Under the pieces are notes generated by a model. It was not told the DNA's origin and searched no databases. It was given only the letters and a program-made list of their open reading frames with translations. Positions 34,504 to 43,407 of a DNA stretch of 64,000 bases are shown in pieces. The stretch comes from CAYQSU01 sp964420325 (GTDB lineage: Bacteria; Pseudomonadota; Alphaproteobacteria; Rhodospirillales; Defluviicoccaceae): contig CAYQSU010000006.1 of NCBI GenBank assembly GCA_964420325.1, positions 13,184-77,183 on the forward strand. The letters run 5' to 3'. A program made the translations under genes and the position numbers. How positions within the stretch are numbered: the stretch's first letter is position 1; every line of letters starts with the position of its first letter.

Positions 34504-36537
34504 ATGACCGCGAACCTCCTCTCCCAGGAAACCAGCCCTTATCTTCTCCAGCACAAGGACAACCCCGTCCATTGGCGGCCCTGGGGTGAAGAGGCGCTCG
34601 AGGAAGCCCGTCGCGCCAACAGGCCCGTACTCCTCTCGGTCGGCTACTCGGCGTGCCACTGGTGTCACGTGATGGCCCACGAGAGCTTCGAGGACACGGA
34701 GATTGCCCGGCTGATGAATGAGATGTTCGTCAGCATCAAAGTCGATCGCGAGGAGCGCCCCGATGTCGACACCCTCTATCAGTCGGCGTTGGCCCTGATG
34801 GGCCAACAGGGCGGCTGGCCGCTCACCATGTTCCTGACGCCGGATGGCGAGCCGTTCTGGGGCGGCACCTACTTCCCTTCGGTTCCACGGTACGGGCGGC
34901 CGGGCTTTCCGGACATCCTGCGCGCCGTCCACCGCTCGTACCACCAGGAGCCGGAGACCATCGCCAAGAACGTCTCAGCACTGCGTGACGCGCTGCGCCG
35001 CTTGGCGCAGCCGGCCGCAGGCGGCGGCCTCAGCCGGAGTCGTCTTGACGATGCCAGCACGCTCGCCCTTCGCCTCATTGATCCGATCCGTGGCGGCACT
35101 GCCGGCGCGCCCAAGTTCCCCCAGCCCGTGTTCTTTCGGCTCCTGTGGCGCGCCTTCAAGCGAACGCGGTCGCCGATGTTTCGCGACGCCGTCATCGTCA
35201 CGCTGGACGCCATCTGCCAGGGTGGGATCTATGATCACGTCGGCGGCGGCTTCGCCCGCTACTCGACCGACGAGCAGTGGCTCGTCCCCCATTTCGAGAA
35301 GATGCTGTATGACAACGCCCTCCTCGTCGACCTCCTGACGGAGGTGTGGCGGCACACGCGGAGCACGCTTTACGCCCGACGCATTCGTGAGACCATCGAC
35401 TGGGCGCTGACCGACCTCCGGGTGGCACCGGACGCGGGTGGCACCTTTGCCTTCGCCAGCGCCTTCGATGCCGACAGCGAGGGCGAGGAAGGACGCTTCT
35501 ACGTCTGGACCGAGCACGAGATCGATGCGCTTCTCGGAGAGCACGCGGCCCGGTTCAAAGCCGTCTACGACGTCAGCCGCGGGGGGAACTGGGAGGGGAG
35601 GACGATCCTCAATCGCAGCCGGGCGCCGGCGCTGCGAGGCGGCGATGTGGAGGAGGAGTTGGCAGGCTGCCTCCGCTCCCTCGGCGCGGCCCGCGCCCGA
35701 CGCGCCCCGCCTCAGCGGGACGACAAGGTGCTCACCGACTGGAACGGGCTCATGATTACTGCCCTTGCCCACGCCGGAGCGGTGTTCGAGGAGCCGATCT
35801 GGCTGGGGGCCGCGGCGTCCGCGTTCGAATTCATCGTGGACAACCTTGAACAGGATGGCCGTCTCCGTCATAGCTGGTGCCGTGGCGTCGCGCGTCATCC
35901 CGCGGTGCTCGACGACTATGCCAACATGGCGCAGGGTGCCCTCGCCCTCTACGAAGCCACGGCCTCCCACGCCTACCTCGAGCGCGCCCGATCCTTTGTC
36001 GACGTCGCCGAACGCTTCTACTGGGATACCACCGATGGCGGATACTTCCTTTCCGCAAGCGACACGGCCGACGTCATCTCCCGTTCCAAGACCATCGCCG
36101 ATCACGCCACGCCGTCGGGCAACGGGACCATGCTCGAGGTCCTGGCCCGCCTCTTTCACCTCACCGGCGAGTCCCGGTACCGGGAACGGTGCGATGCGCT
36201 CCTTCACCTGTTCTCCGGGGACAATCCCCAATATCTGATGTCCGTTCCCGGACTGCTTACCGGTTTCGAGCTGTTCGAAGACGCGCGCCAGGTCGTCATC
36301 GTCGGCGAACCCGGGGATCCGGCTGTCGACGCCCTCCGCCGGGCGGTTTTCACCTCCGACGCGCCTCTCTCTGTGGTCACCTATGTGCGGACAGGAAAGA
36401 CGCTGCTCGAGACCCATCCTGCGCACGGCAAGGAGCGGATCGGCGGCGTCGCCACGGCCTACCTTTGCATCGGGCAGACGTGCGGTCACCCGGTGACCGA
36501 TGCCGCAGCCTTGAGGGACCAACTCGCTTCGGCATAG
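34504..36537 (+). CDS. YyaL/DUF255 thioredoxin-domain protein (SSP411 family)
   Basis: A 677-residue protein with an N-terminal thioredoxin-like DUF255 domain and a long (alpha/alpha)6-type region similar to N-acylglucosamine epimerases. Signatures are NLLSQETSPYLLQHKDNPVHW, the redox-like ACHWCHVMAHESFED (Cys about 55 and 58) and GGWPLTMFLTPDGEPFWGG. FADHATPSGN-type SIADHATPSGNGT and CIGQTC near the C-terminus are also seen. The family is widespread but its reaction is unknown. The second ATG (34504) fits the family start better than 34462. Confidence 0.88.
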   Translation: MTANLLSQETSPYLLQHKDNPVHWRPWGEEALEEARRANRPVLLSVGYSACHWCHVMAHESFEDTEIARLMNEMFVSIKVDREERPDVDTLYQSALALMGQQGGWPLTMFLTPDGEPFWGGTYFPSVPRYGRPGFPDILRAVHRSYHQEPETIAKNVSALRDALRRLAQPAAGGGLSRSRLDDASTLALRLIDPIRGGTAGAPKFPQPVFFRLLWRAFKRTRSPMFRDAVIVTLDAICQGGIYDHVGGGFARYSTDEQWLVPHFEKMLYDNALLVDLLTEVWRHTRSTLYARRIRETIDWALTDLRVAPDAGGTFAFASAFDADSEGEEGRFYVWTEHEIDALLGEHAARFKAVYDVSRGGNWEGRTILNRSRAPALRGGDVEEELAGCLRSLGAARARRAPPQRDDKVLTDWNGLMITALAHAGAVFEEPIWLGAAASAFEFIVDNLEQDGRLRHSWCRGVARHPAVLDDYANMAQGALALYEATASHAYLERARSFVDVAERFYWDTTDGGYFLSASDTADVISRSKTIADHATPSGNGTMLEVLARLFHLTGESRYRERCDALLHLFSGDNPQYLMSVPGLLTGFELFEDARQVVIVGEPGDPAVDALRRAVFTSDAPLSVVTYVRTGKTLLETHPAHGKERIGGVATAYLCIGQTCGHPVTDAAALRDQLASA

Positions 36538-36545
36538 ACTGTGCC

Positions 36546-37052
36546 ATGCCCAACGTTCGCGTCGACACGCCGGTCGGGCCCCTCATTCTACGCGAAGCCG
36601 GCGACGCTGTGACGCAGCTTCGCTGGGGCGCCGACGAGTCCATGAGCAGCGTGTCGCCTATCCTGGCCGCGGCCTGCGCCCAAATCGAAGCCTACTTTCA
36701 GGGGCTCTTGCGACGCTTTGATGTCCCCTTGCGGCCGTCCGGCAGTGCTTTCGATCTTTCGGTCTGGCGTCTCCTCCAAGAGATCCCCTACGGCGAGACC
36801 AAGACTTACGGCGCTCTCGCCCGCACCCTCGGAACGTCTGCACGCGCCGTCGGCGGCGCCTGCAGCAGGAATCCCATCCCCGTTATCATCCCCTGCCATC
36901 GGGTGACTGGAGCGGGCGGGCACCTCGGCGGCTACTCGGGCGGCCGCGGCCTCGAGACGAAACGAGCTCTGCTTCGCCTGGAAACACCACGCGGGGTCGC
37001 TCCGCCTTCCCGCAGACCGCGCCCGCCGATCGACGAAAGGAGCCTGACGTGA
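36546..37052 (+). CDS. ogt: methylated-DNA-[protein]-cysteine S-methyltransferase
   Basis: A 168-residue suicide DNA repair protein that removes O6-alkyl groups from guanine. The active-site IPCHRV (Cys117), the preceding GGACSRNPIPVI and the helix QEIPYGETKTYGALA (residues 78-92) carry the HTH-like DNA-binding core. It lacks the Ada N-terminal domain, so it is Ogt-like. A basic Pro/Arg tail of about 25 residues follows the core. It lies eight bases after the YyaL gene and overlaps qor by four bases (GTGA). Confidence 0.92.
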   Translation: MPNVRVDTPVGPLILREAGDAVTQLRWGADESMSSVSPILAAACAQIEAYFQGLLRRFDVPLRPSGSAFDLSVWRLLQEIPYGETKTYGALARTLGTSARAVGGACSRNPIPVIIPCHRVTGAGGHLGGYSGGRGLETKRALLRLETPRGVAPPSRRPRPPIDERSLT

Positions 37053-38026
37053 CGAGAGCGGTGCGCATCCATCGCAATGGCGGTCCCGAGGTCCTGCAGT
37101 GGGAGGACGTCGATATCGCCGACCCCGGCCCCGGCGAGGTTCGCCTCCGGCAGACGGCCGTCGGCCTCAATTTCATCGACGTCTACCACCGAACCGGCCT
37201 TTACCCGTTGCCGTCGCTGCCGGCCGTCATTGGCATGGAGGGCGCTGGCGTCGTCGAATCCGTCGGTGAGGGCGTCACCGACCTCGCCCCCGGTGACCGC
37301 GTCGCCTACGCGAGCCTCCCGGTTGGCGCCTACGCGGAAGTTCGGCTGATGTCGGCCCAGCGTTTGGTCAAGCTTCCGGACGCGTTGAGCGACCGCGACG
37401 CTGCGGCGATGATGCTGAAGGGAATGACCGCCGAGTATCTTCTCCGCCGCACCTTTCGAGTCGAGCCGGGCGACACCATTGTCATCCATGCCGCGGCGGG
37501 CGGCGTCGGTCTGATCTTCTGCCAGTGGGCGAAGCTCCTCGGAGCGACCGTGATCGGCACCGTCGGCAACGACGCCAAGGCCGCCGTGGCCGCCGCCCAC
37601 GGCTGCGACTATCCCATCGTCTATACACGGCAGAACTTCACCCAGCGCGTGCGGGAGCTGACCGGAGGCCTTGGCGCCGCCGTCGTCTACGACTCGGTCG
37701 GCAGGGAGACGTTCATGGGCTCCCTCGACTGCCTCCGTCCGCGCGGCATGATGGTGAGCTTCGGCAACGCCTCCGGGCCCGTCCCGCCGTTCGATCCGGC
37801 GCTGCTGGCGGCCAAGGGATCGTTGTTCCTGACCCGCCCGACGCTGTTGACCTACACCGCCGATCCCGCCGATCTGCAGGCCTGCGCCCGCGGCCTGTTC
37901 GACGTCGTCCTCGGCGGCAAGGTCCGCATCGAGATCGCCCAGACCTATCCGCTGAAGGACGCAGCCGTTGCTCACCGCGATCTGGAGGCACGCAAGACGA
38001 CGGGCTCGACGCTGCTGATCCCGTAG
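37049..38026 (+). CDS. qor: NADPH:quinone oxidoreductase (zeta-crystallin type)
   Basis: A 325-residue zinc-free medium-chain dehydrogenase/reductase. VGLNFIDVYHRTGLYP is the quinone reductase signature (about residues 38-53), GMEGAGVVESVGEGV follows, and the nucleotide-binding AAAGGVGLIFCQWAK lies near 149-163. It should reduce quinones or enones with NADPH in the cytosol. It is coupled to ogt; a link to alkylation stress is possible but not shown. It faces rho tail to tail. Confidence 0.9.
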   Translation: MTRAVRIHRNGGPEVLQWEDVDIADPGPGEVRLRQTAVGLNFIDVYHRTGLYPLPSLPAVIGMEGAGVVESVGEGVTDLAPGDRVAYASLPVGAYAEVRLMSAQRLVKLPDALSDRDAAAMMLKGMTAEYLLRRTFRVEPGDTIVIHAAAGGVGLIFCQWAKLLGATVIGTVGNDAKAAVAAAHGCDYPIVYTRQNFTQRVRELTGGLGAAVVYDSVGRETFMGSLDCLRPRGMMVSFGNASGPVPPFDPALLAAKGSLFLTRPTLLTYTADPADLQACARGLFDVVLGGKVRIEIAQTYPLKDAAVAHRDLEARKTTGSTLLIP

Positions 38027-38042
38027 CGCCACCGGCTTCGGC

Positions 38043-39299
38043 TCAGGCGTTCATCGCCTCGAAGAAGTCGGCATTGGTTTTCGAGGAGCGAAGCTTGTCC
38101 AAGAGGAATTCCATGGCGTCGATGACGCCCATCGGCATCAGCACGCGTCGCAGGACCCACATCTTCGACAGCGTCGGTTTGTCGACGAGCAGTTCCTCCT
38201 TGCGCGTTCCCGAACGCGTGATGTCGATGCTGGGCCATGTCCGTTTGTCGCCGAGCTTGCGATCCAGGATGATCTCGCTGTTGCCGGTGCCCTTGAACTC
38301 CTCGAAGATCACCTCGTCCATGCGCGAGCCGGTATCGATCAGCGCCGTGGAGATGATCGTCAGCGACCCTCCCTCCTCGATGTTGCGGGCGGCGCCGAAG
38401 AAACGCTTCGGCCGCTGCAAGGCGTTGGCGTCGACACCGCCGGTCAGCACCTTTCCCGAGGAGGGAACGACCGTGTTGTAGGCCCGGGCGAGGCGCGTGA
38501 TCGAGTCGAGAAGAATGACCACATCGCGCTTGTGCTCGACCAGCCGCTTCGCTCGTTCGATCACCATCTCGGCCACCTGTACATGCCGCGTCGCCGGTTC
38601 GTCGAAGGTCGAACTGATCACCTCTCCGCGCACCGATCGCGCCATGTCGGTGACCTCTTCGGGTCGTTCATCGATGAGCAGCACGATGAGGTAGCACTCC
38701 GGATGATTGGCGGCGATGGAATGCGCGATGTTCTGCAGCATCATGGTCTTGCCGGTGCGGGGAGGGGCCACGATTAGCGCTCGCTGGCCCTTGCCGATCG
38801 GCGCGATCAGATCCACGACCCGGCATGTGTAGTCCTTGGTCTCGCCGTTCTTGACCTCCATCACGAACCGCTCTTCCGGATAGAGCGGAGTGAGGTTGTC
38901 GAAGTTGATGCGATGGCGAACCTCCGCCGGCTCCCCGAAATTGATCCTGTTCACCTTGAGAAGCGCAAAATACCGCTCTCCGTCTTTCGGCGAGCGGATC
39001 TCGCCCTCCACCGTATCGCCGGTTCTGAGACCGAAGCGGCGGATCTGGCTGGGTGATACGTAGATGTCGTCCGGACCCGGCAGGTAATTGGCCTCAGGAG
39101 ACCTGAGGAAGCCAAAGCCATCCTGCAGGATTTCCAGAACGCCATCGCCGTAGATCGCAACTTCATTTTCCGCGAGCTGCTTGAGAATAGCAAACATCAT
39201 CTCCTGCTTCCGCAGGGAGCTTACATTTTCGATCTTCAACTCCTCGGCGTAGGTCAGTAGCTCCGCCGGGGGCTTCGTCTTTAGCTCTTTCAGATTCAT
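38043..39299 (-). CDS. rho: transcription termination factor Rho
   Basis: A 418-residue hexameric RNA helicase. The N-terminal helix-extended-loop domain (MNLKELKTKPPAELLTYAEEL) is followed by the RNA-binding fold (GFGFLRSPEANYLPGPDDIYV). The ATPase core shows Walker A APPRTGKTMM, Walker B region VVILLDSITRLARAYN, and the secondary RNA-binding R-loop FEEFKGTGNSEI. A leader of about 175 bases between a candidate promoter and the ATG suits the autogenous attenuation known for rho. Confidence 0.97.
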   Translation of the reverse strand: MNLKELKTKPPAELLTYAEELKIENVSSLRKQEMMFAILKQLAENEVAIYGDGVLEILQDGFGFLRSPEANYLPGPDDIYVSPSQIRRFGLRTGDTVEGEIRSPKDGERYFALLKVNRINFGEPAEVRHRINFDNLTPLYPEERFVMEVKNGETKDYTCRVVDLIAPIGKGQRALIVAPPRTGKTMMLQNIAHSIAANHPECYLIVLLIDERPEEVTDMARSVRGEVISSTFDEPATRHVQVAEMVIERAKRLVEHKRDVVILLDSITRLARAYNTVVPSSGKVLTGGVDANALQRPKRFFGAARNIEEGGSLTIISTALIDTGSRMDEVIFEEFKGTGNSEIILDRKLGDKRTWPSIDITRSGTRKEELLVDKPTLSKMWVLRRVLMPMGVIDAMEFLLDKLRSSKTNADFFEAMNA

Positions 39300-39479
39300 G
39301 ATCGTTTCCCAACCTCGGGACCGTCTCGGAAAGGAAAAGGGTTACCGCGCCGCAGGCAGCCGCTGCCGTTCTTTGCTTGAAAACGGAGGGTTCCGAATAC
39401 CTCTCACGACCGCCGGTTGCCGGCGCCGTTCTTAACCCAGGACTGAGTGGAACAGAGACACGCGCTTGATGACGTTTCC

Positions 39480-39509
39480 ACAATGAACCAACTGCGGAGC
39501 ACCTGTCAA
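39480..39509 (-). promoter_or_regulatory. candidate rho promoter
   Basis: On the minus strand a perfect TTGACA (39504-39509), 18 bases and CATTGT (39480-39485). The -10 is weak. It implies a leader of about 175 bases before the rho ATG. Confidence 0.4.
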
Positions 39510-39534
39510 ACGGAGAATCGCCACTGGCGTCCGC

Positions 39535-39975
39535 CTAAAACGGTTTCACTACAACCAAAACAACGATACCGATCATCAGTAGCGTCGGCACCTCGTTGAC
39601 CATGCGATAGAATTTCTCGGATCGGGTATTAGCGTCACGCGCAAAGGCAATGCGCCACCGCGCCAGCAACATGTGGTACCAGATCATGCCCGCCGACAGC
39701 GCGAGTTTCGCGTGCAACCAGCCCTCTGCGGCGAGAGAACCCAGAAAACCCAGCCACACCAGGATCAGCCCGCTTGCCAGTGATGCGATCATCGCCGGGT
39801 TCATGATGATCCTCAGGAGCTTCCGCTCCATGACCTTGAACGTCTCCGAGGCCTCCGATCCGGCTTGATGCTTGGCATGATAGACATATAAGCGCGGTAG
39901 ATAAAAAAGGCCTGCCATCCATGAAATTACACTAACAATGTGGAATGCTGTTACCCATGTATAGTAATCATACAT
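39535..39975 (-). CDS. hemJ: protoporphyrinogen oxidase HemJ
   Basis: A 146-residue inner-membrane protein with four spans, matching the HemJ family (TIGR00701), the protoporphyrinogen IX oxidase of many bacteria lacking HemG and HemY. The conserved heme-ligand His is in AFHIVSVISWMAGLFYLPRL (His12), with Lys and RxxL motifs in ERKLLRIIMNP and WLHAKLALSAGMIWYH. It stands with hemH and hemE on the same strand, the last three steps to heme except hemF/hemN. The region is locally AT-richer than its neighbours. Confidence 0.93.
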   Translation of the reverse strand: MYDYYTWVTAFHIVSVISWMAGLFYLPRLYVYHAKHQAGSEASETFKVMERKLLRIIMNPAMIASLASGLILVWLGFLGSLAAEGWLHAKLALSAGMIWYHMLLARWRIAFARDANTRSEKFYRMVNEVPTLLMIGIVVLVVVKPF

Positions 39976-40005
39976 TATGATTCCTCAATATAATTCATTT
40001 TTATA

Positions 40006-41043
40006 CTACGGTGGACAGGGACAACGAGTGAACGTTCTTGGACAGATCCGTGTGCTGCCCACCCGACAGACCCGCGGGTCGCGCACGAGCGCGTCCTCGA
40101 CCGTGTCGGCAAGGCCTGCGATGAACTCTGAGGAGGTGCCGACGGTGGGAACACGGATGTACGCCGGAACGCCACAGGCGCGCGCCTTCGTCGCGTACTC
40201 GATGTCGAGCTCGACCAAGGTCTCGGAATGTTCGGAAACAAAGGCGATGGGAACGATGACAACGGCCACTCCTTCGCGCCCCGCGCGCTCGATCTCTTCT
40301 TCTGTCGAAGGCCCGATCCATTCGAGGGGTCCGACCCGGCTCTGATAGCAGATCACCCACTCCAGGTCAGCAAAGCCGATCGCAGCCGCCACCGCCGCGG
40401 CGGTCTTCTCGACCTGCCACTGGTAAGGATCTCCCCCTCGAACGACCTTCTTCGGCAGTCCGTGAGCAGAGAACAGGACGCGACGCTTGCCGGCTCCGTC
40501 CACCTTTGCCAGCGCGTCCCGGAGCAGCCGCGATTGTGCGGCGACGAGCCCTTTCTCGCAGGGATAGCAGCAGACGAACCTCTGATCCTGACCAAGGCCG
40601 CGATCAGTCGCGGCACCACTCCACTCCTTGAACGACGACCCTGTCGTCGTCGTCGAGAATTGGGGATACAGCGGCAGCAGAACGATCCGATCCGACCCAT
40701 AGGCCTGGACCTCTCGCGCCGTCTCGTCGCTCAGCGGATGCCAGTAGCGCATCGAAACGAAGACACGCGCCTCACGGCCGCGGCGTACCAGCTCCTGCTC
40801 CAGCGAGGACGCCTGCTCCCGAGTGAGCTCCAGCAGCGGAGACCGGCCACCCATCTGCCGGTAGATCTCCTTCGCCACCGGTGTTCTTCGTTTCGCGATC
40901 AGCCGAGCGAGAAGCCAGCGGACGGGCGCCGGCGCCCCGATGATGGCGGGGTCGCTGAACAGATTGACGAGGAAGGGCCTCACGGCTTCGAGCCGATCCG
41001 GCCCGCCGAGATTGAACAGAACGACGGCGAGCTTCTCCCTCAT
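40006..41043 (-). CDS. hemH: ferrochelatase
   Basis: A 345-residue type inserting ferrous iron into protoporphyrin IX. VVLFNLGGPD opens the fold (about 8-17), and FSAHGLPKKVV holds the catalytic His. The later Glu is in VSEHSETLVELDIEY. A Cys-rich end (RVCRVGSTRICPRTFTRC) resembles the C-terminal cluster ligands of alphaproteobacterial ferrochelatases that hold a [2Fe-2S] centre, as described in Caulobacter. The ATG at 41043 overlaps the hemE stop by four bases; an ATG 21 bases upstream is less likely. Confidence 0.95.
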   Translation of the reverse strand: MREKLAVVLFNLGGPDRLEAVRPFLVNLFSDPAIIGAPAPVRWLLARLIAKRRTPVAKEIYRQMGGRSPLLELTREQASSLEQELVRRGREARVFVSMRYWHPLSDETAREVQAYGSDRIVLLPLYPQFSTTTTGSSFKEWSGAATDRGLGQDQRFVCCYPCEKGLVAAQSRLLRDALAKVDGAGKRRVLFSAHGLPKKVVRGGDPYQWQVEKTAAAVAAAIGFADLEWVICYQSRVGPLEWIGPSTEEEIERAGREGVAVVIVPIAFVSEHSETLVELDIEYATKARACGVPAYIRVPTVGTSSEFIAGLADTVEDALVRDPRVCRVGSTRICPRTFTRCPCPP

Positions 41044-42125
41044 GCACTCCTCGTCCGCCGCCAACTCTGCACCATGTCCATGACCAGACCGATGTTCTCC
41101 GGCGGGGTTTGGGGAAGAACCCCATGTCCCAGGTTGAACACGAAACGCCCCTCCGTCATTTCCCTCAGAAGCCGCTCCGTTTCCTCAACGAGTTGGTCTC
41201 CACCCGAGGCAACGAGAACGTTGTCGAGATTGCCCTGCACCAGGCATCGTGCCTGCAGATGCTCGCGCGCCCATGCGAGCGGTAGAAACGCATCGATCCC
41301 GACACCGTCGACCCTCGTTCGCTCCGCGTAATCACGGTAGAGGACGCCGGCTCCGCGGGGAAAACCGATGATCGGAACTTCCGGGTGCGAAGACCTCAAG
41401 CGTCCGACGATGTTGGCGGTCGGCTCGATCACCCAGCGTCGAAACTGCGCCTCCGGAAGCAGTCCTGCCCAGCTGTCGAAGAGCTGCACCACGTCGGCAC
41501 CGCATTCGATCTGCCGCTCGAGATAGCGGCCGGTGACCTCCTCGAGAACGCGAATGAGCAGGGTAAACGTTTCCGGCTCCCGGTACGCCAGGCTTCTGCT
41601 TTCCTGCGCGTGCCCCCCGCCGCGGCCGTCCACCATGTACACGGCAACTGTCCAGGGTGCGCCCGCAAAGCCGATCAACGCAAGATCGTCCGGCAAGGCC
41701 TGACGCAGCTCCGTCACCGATTGAAAAACCGGCTGCAAGCGTTCCTCGAAAGCTTCCATGTCAAGGTTCGCGATGTCCGCCCGGGTGCCCAGCGGCTCGA
41801 GGACCGGCCCCTCGCCTTCGATGAACGCCACCTGCCGTCCGAGCGCGTGCGGGACGACGAGGATGTCACTGAACAGGATCGCCGCGTCCGGCCGATACCG
41901 CCGGATCGGTTGTAGCGCCGCTTCAACCGTAAGCTCGGGCGTGTAGCAAAAGGAGAGGAAATCAGGCTCTCGCTCCCTCAGTCGGCGGTACTCGGGCAGA
42001 TAGCGGCCGGCTTGGCGCATGAACCAACAGGGAGGCCGATCCAGCCCGCTCGACCGAAAGGCCTGCACCAGCAGCTTCTGCGACACGGTTGACCTCGCTG
42101 CTCCGGTTTGGAACGGGATCGCCAT
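41040..42125 (-). CDS. hemE: uroporphyrinogen decarboxylase
   Basis: A 361-residue enzyme that decarboxylates uroporphyrinogen III to coproporphyrinogen III. The N-terminal signature PPCWFMRQAGRYLPEYRRLRE carries the substrate-binding arginines and is followed by FLSFCYTPEL. The GFAGAPWT motif lies mid-protein and NLGHGVLPQTPPEN at the end. It borders the predicted replication origin, as hemE does in Caulobacter. hemH is coupled downstream. Confidence 0.96.
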   Translation of the reverse strand: MAIPFQTGAARSTVSQKLLVQAFRSSGLDRPPCWFMRQAGRYLPEYRRLREREPDFLSFCYTPELTVEAALQPIRRYRPDAAILFSDILVVPHALGRQVAFIEGEGPVLEPLGTRADIANLDMEAFEERLQPVFQSVTELRQALPDDLALIGFAGAPWTVAVYMVDGRGGGHAQESRSLAYREPETFTLLIRVLEEVTGRYLERQIECGADVVQLFDSWAGLLPEAQFRRWVIEPTANIVGRLRSSHPEVPIIGFPRGAGVLYRDYAERTRVDGVGIDAFLPLAWAREHLQARCLVQGNLDNVLVASGGDQLVEETERLLREMTEGRFVFNLGHGVLPQTPPENIGLVMDMVQSWRRTRSA

Positions 42126-42551
42126 CTCTTTCTAAACTTATAATATCTAATACAAGAAAGTGGTTGTTGTTGTAGTGGCGTGGATCGTGGGGATTATAAG
42201 CTGTCCACAGGTTATTCCCGTGCAGCGGCTGGGGTCGCTTGAAGGAGGAGGCCGCTGGTGATCACCCGGGAGGTCGCTGGTAGTTCTACTCACGGAAGAG
42301 CAGCTTGGACCACTTCCGAAAAGCGGGGAAAACGGGACTTGCTCTGGCGCACGATCGATCGGCCCCCGCTGATCACATACACCTTGCTGGCAAGGCGGTC
42401 CGATGACAAGGGTGTGAGCCGAATCGAAGAGAGTGGTTTTGAACTACTCCCGTATGCCACGCGATCGCGTTTTCTCCCACTTTGTCCCCAGGCGTTGAAC
42501 AGGGGGTCGTTGGCCTTGGGCTCCCTGCTCGAGAGGGCTTTTCCTTCCTTC
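42126..42551. other. oriC: predicted chromosomal replication origin (oriC)
   Basis: A 426-base gene-free gap between hemE and ppsR (the RP001 homologue), the same place as the Caulobacter origin. An AT-rich tract (about 42131-42160, containing TATAAT-like runs) could unwind. DnaA-box-like sites are degenerate: CTGTCCACA (42201-42209), TTATTCCCG (42212-42220) and a 7/9 match to the Caulobacter G-box on the minus strand at 42179-42187. I find no perfect TTATCCACA and no CtrA TTAA-N7-TTAA site. The parS sites lie 10-12 kb away, as expected. The hemE promoter must also lie here. Confidence 0.65.
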
Positions 42552-43373
42552 TCAGCCGCTGGCGGCGCGGTGCTTCAGCCTGTCGATGATCATCGTCGCC
42601 GTCTGCTCGATCGATCGGCTGGTCACGTCGATGATCGGCCAGCCGTGGCGGAAAAAGAGCCGCTGCGCAGCTTGTACCTCCTTTCGCAAGGCGTCCTCGT
42701 CCGCATAGGTCGTTGATCCGACCTCGCCCAGAGCCTTGAGTCGGTCGGCGCGAATCATCAAGAGCCGGCTCGGGTTGACGGTGAGGCCGACGATCAGCGG
42801 CCGTTTGGCACGGAGGAGTCCGACCGGCAGGGGTGAGCCGGGGACCAACGGCACGTTCGCTGCCTTGACTCCGCAGGATGCAAGGTACATGCAGGTCGGT
42901 GTCTTGGTGGCCCTTGAAACGCCCACCAGAACGACATCTGCATCATCGAGGTCTTCGGTTGCGAGGCCATCGTCATGGGACAGCGTGAACTTCATCGCCT
43001 CGATTCGGCGATAGTACTCTTCGTCGATCAGGTCGCGTGCACTTGTCTGGTAGCGCACGGTCAGGTCGTAGTGCTTCGCCAAGGCGCCGATCACCGGCTC
43101 GAGGGAGAACTGACAGGGGACTCTGAGGCGTCGACAGCCTTCTTCGAGCGCATTACGAAGATCGAGGGCGGCGATGCTGTGCAGAACGAAGCCGCGGGTT
43201 TCGGCGATGGCGGCGAGGATCTCTGGAACTTGGCCCATGTGCCGAACGAACTTCCACAGGCGGCGTTCGACCTTGATCCCTTCGAACTGGGCTACGGCGT
43301 TTCGCGCCAGCATCTCGATCAGCTCGCCGGACGCATGTGAAACGAGATGGAGGATTATGGTCGTGGAGGTCAC
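42552..43373 (-). CDS. ppsR: pyruvate, phosphate dikinase / PEP synthetase regulatory protein (DUF299)
   Basis: A 273-residue bifunctional kinase/pyrophosphorylase of the DUF299 family, called RP001 in Rickettsia. VGVSRATKTPTCMYLA (about residues 147-162) is the P-loop-like nucleotide-binding motif and HLVSHASGELIEMLARNA the N-terminal signature. It regulates PPDK or PEP synthase by ADP-dependent phosphorylation. The GTG at 43373 follows AGAAGGG; longer in-frame starts have no family counterpart. It is transcribed toward the predicted origin and follows an SDR gene after 34 bases. Confidence 0.92.
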   Translation of the reverse strand: MTSTTIILHLVSHASGELIEMLARNAVAQFEGIKVERRLWKFVRHMGQVPEILAAIAETRGFVLHSIAALDLRNALEEGCRRLRVPCQFSLEPVIGALAKHYDLTVRYQTSARDLIDEEYYRRIEAMKFTLSHDDGLATEDLDDADVVLVGVSRATKTPTCMYLASCGVKAANVPLVPGSPLPVGLLRAKRPLIVGLTVNPSRLLMIRADRLKALGEVGSTTYADEDALRKEVQAAQRLFFRHGWPIIDVTSRSIEQTATMIIDRLKHRAASG

Positions 43374-43407
43374 GGCAGCGCCCTTCTCGTCCGGTCGCTC
43401 CTGCTTT

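Noticed and set aside
34665..34680. CACGTG-containing sequence in the YyaL gene as a possible third parS
   Set aside because: Only the central CACGTG matches; the flanking TGTTT/AAACA arms are missing.
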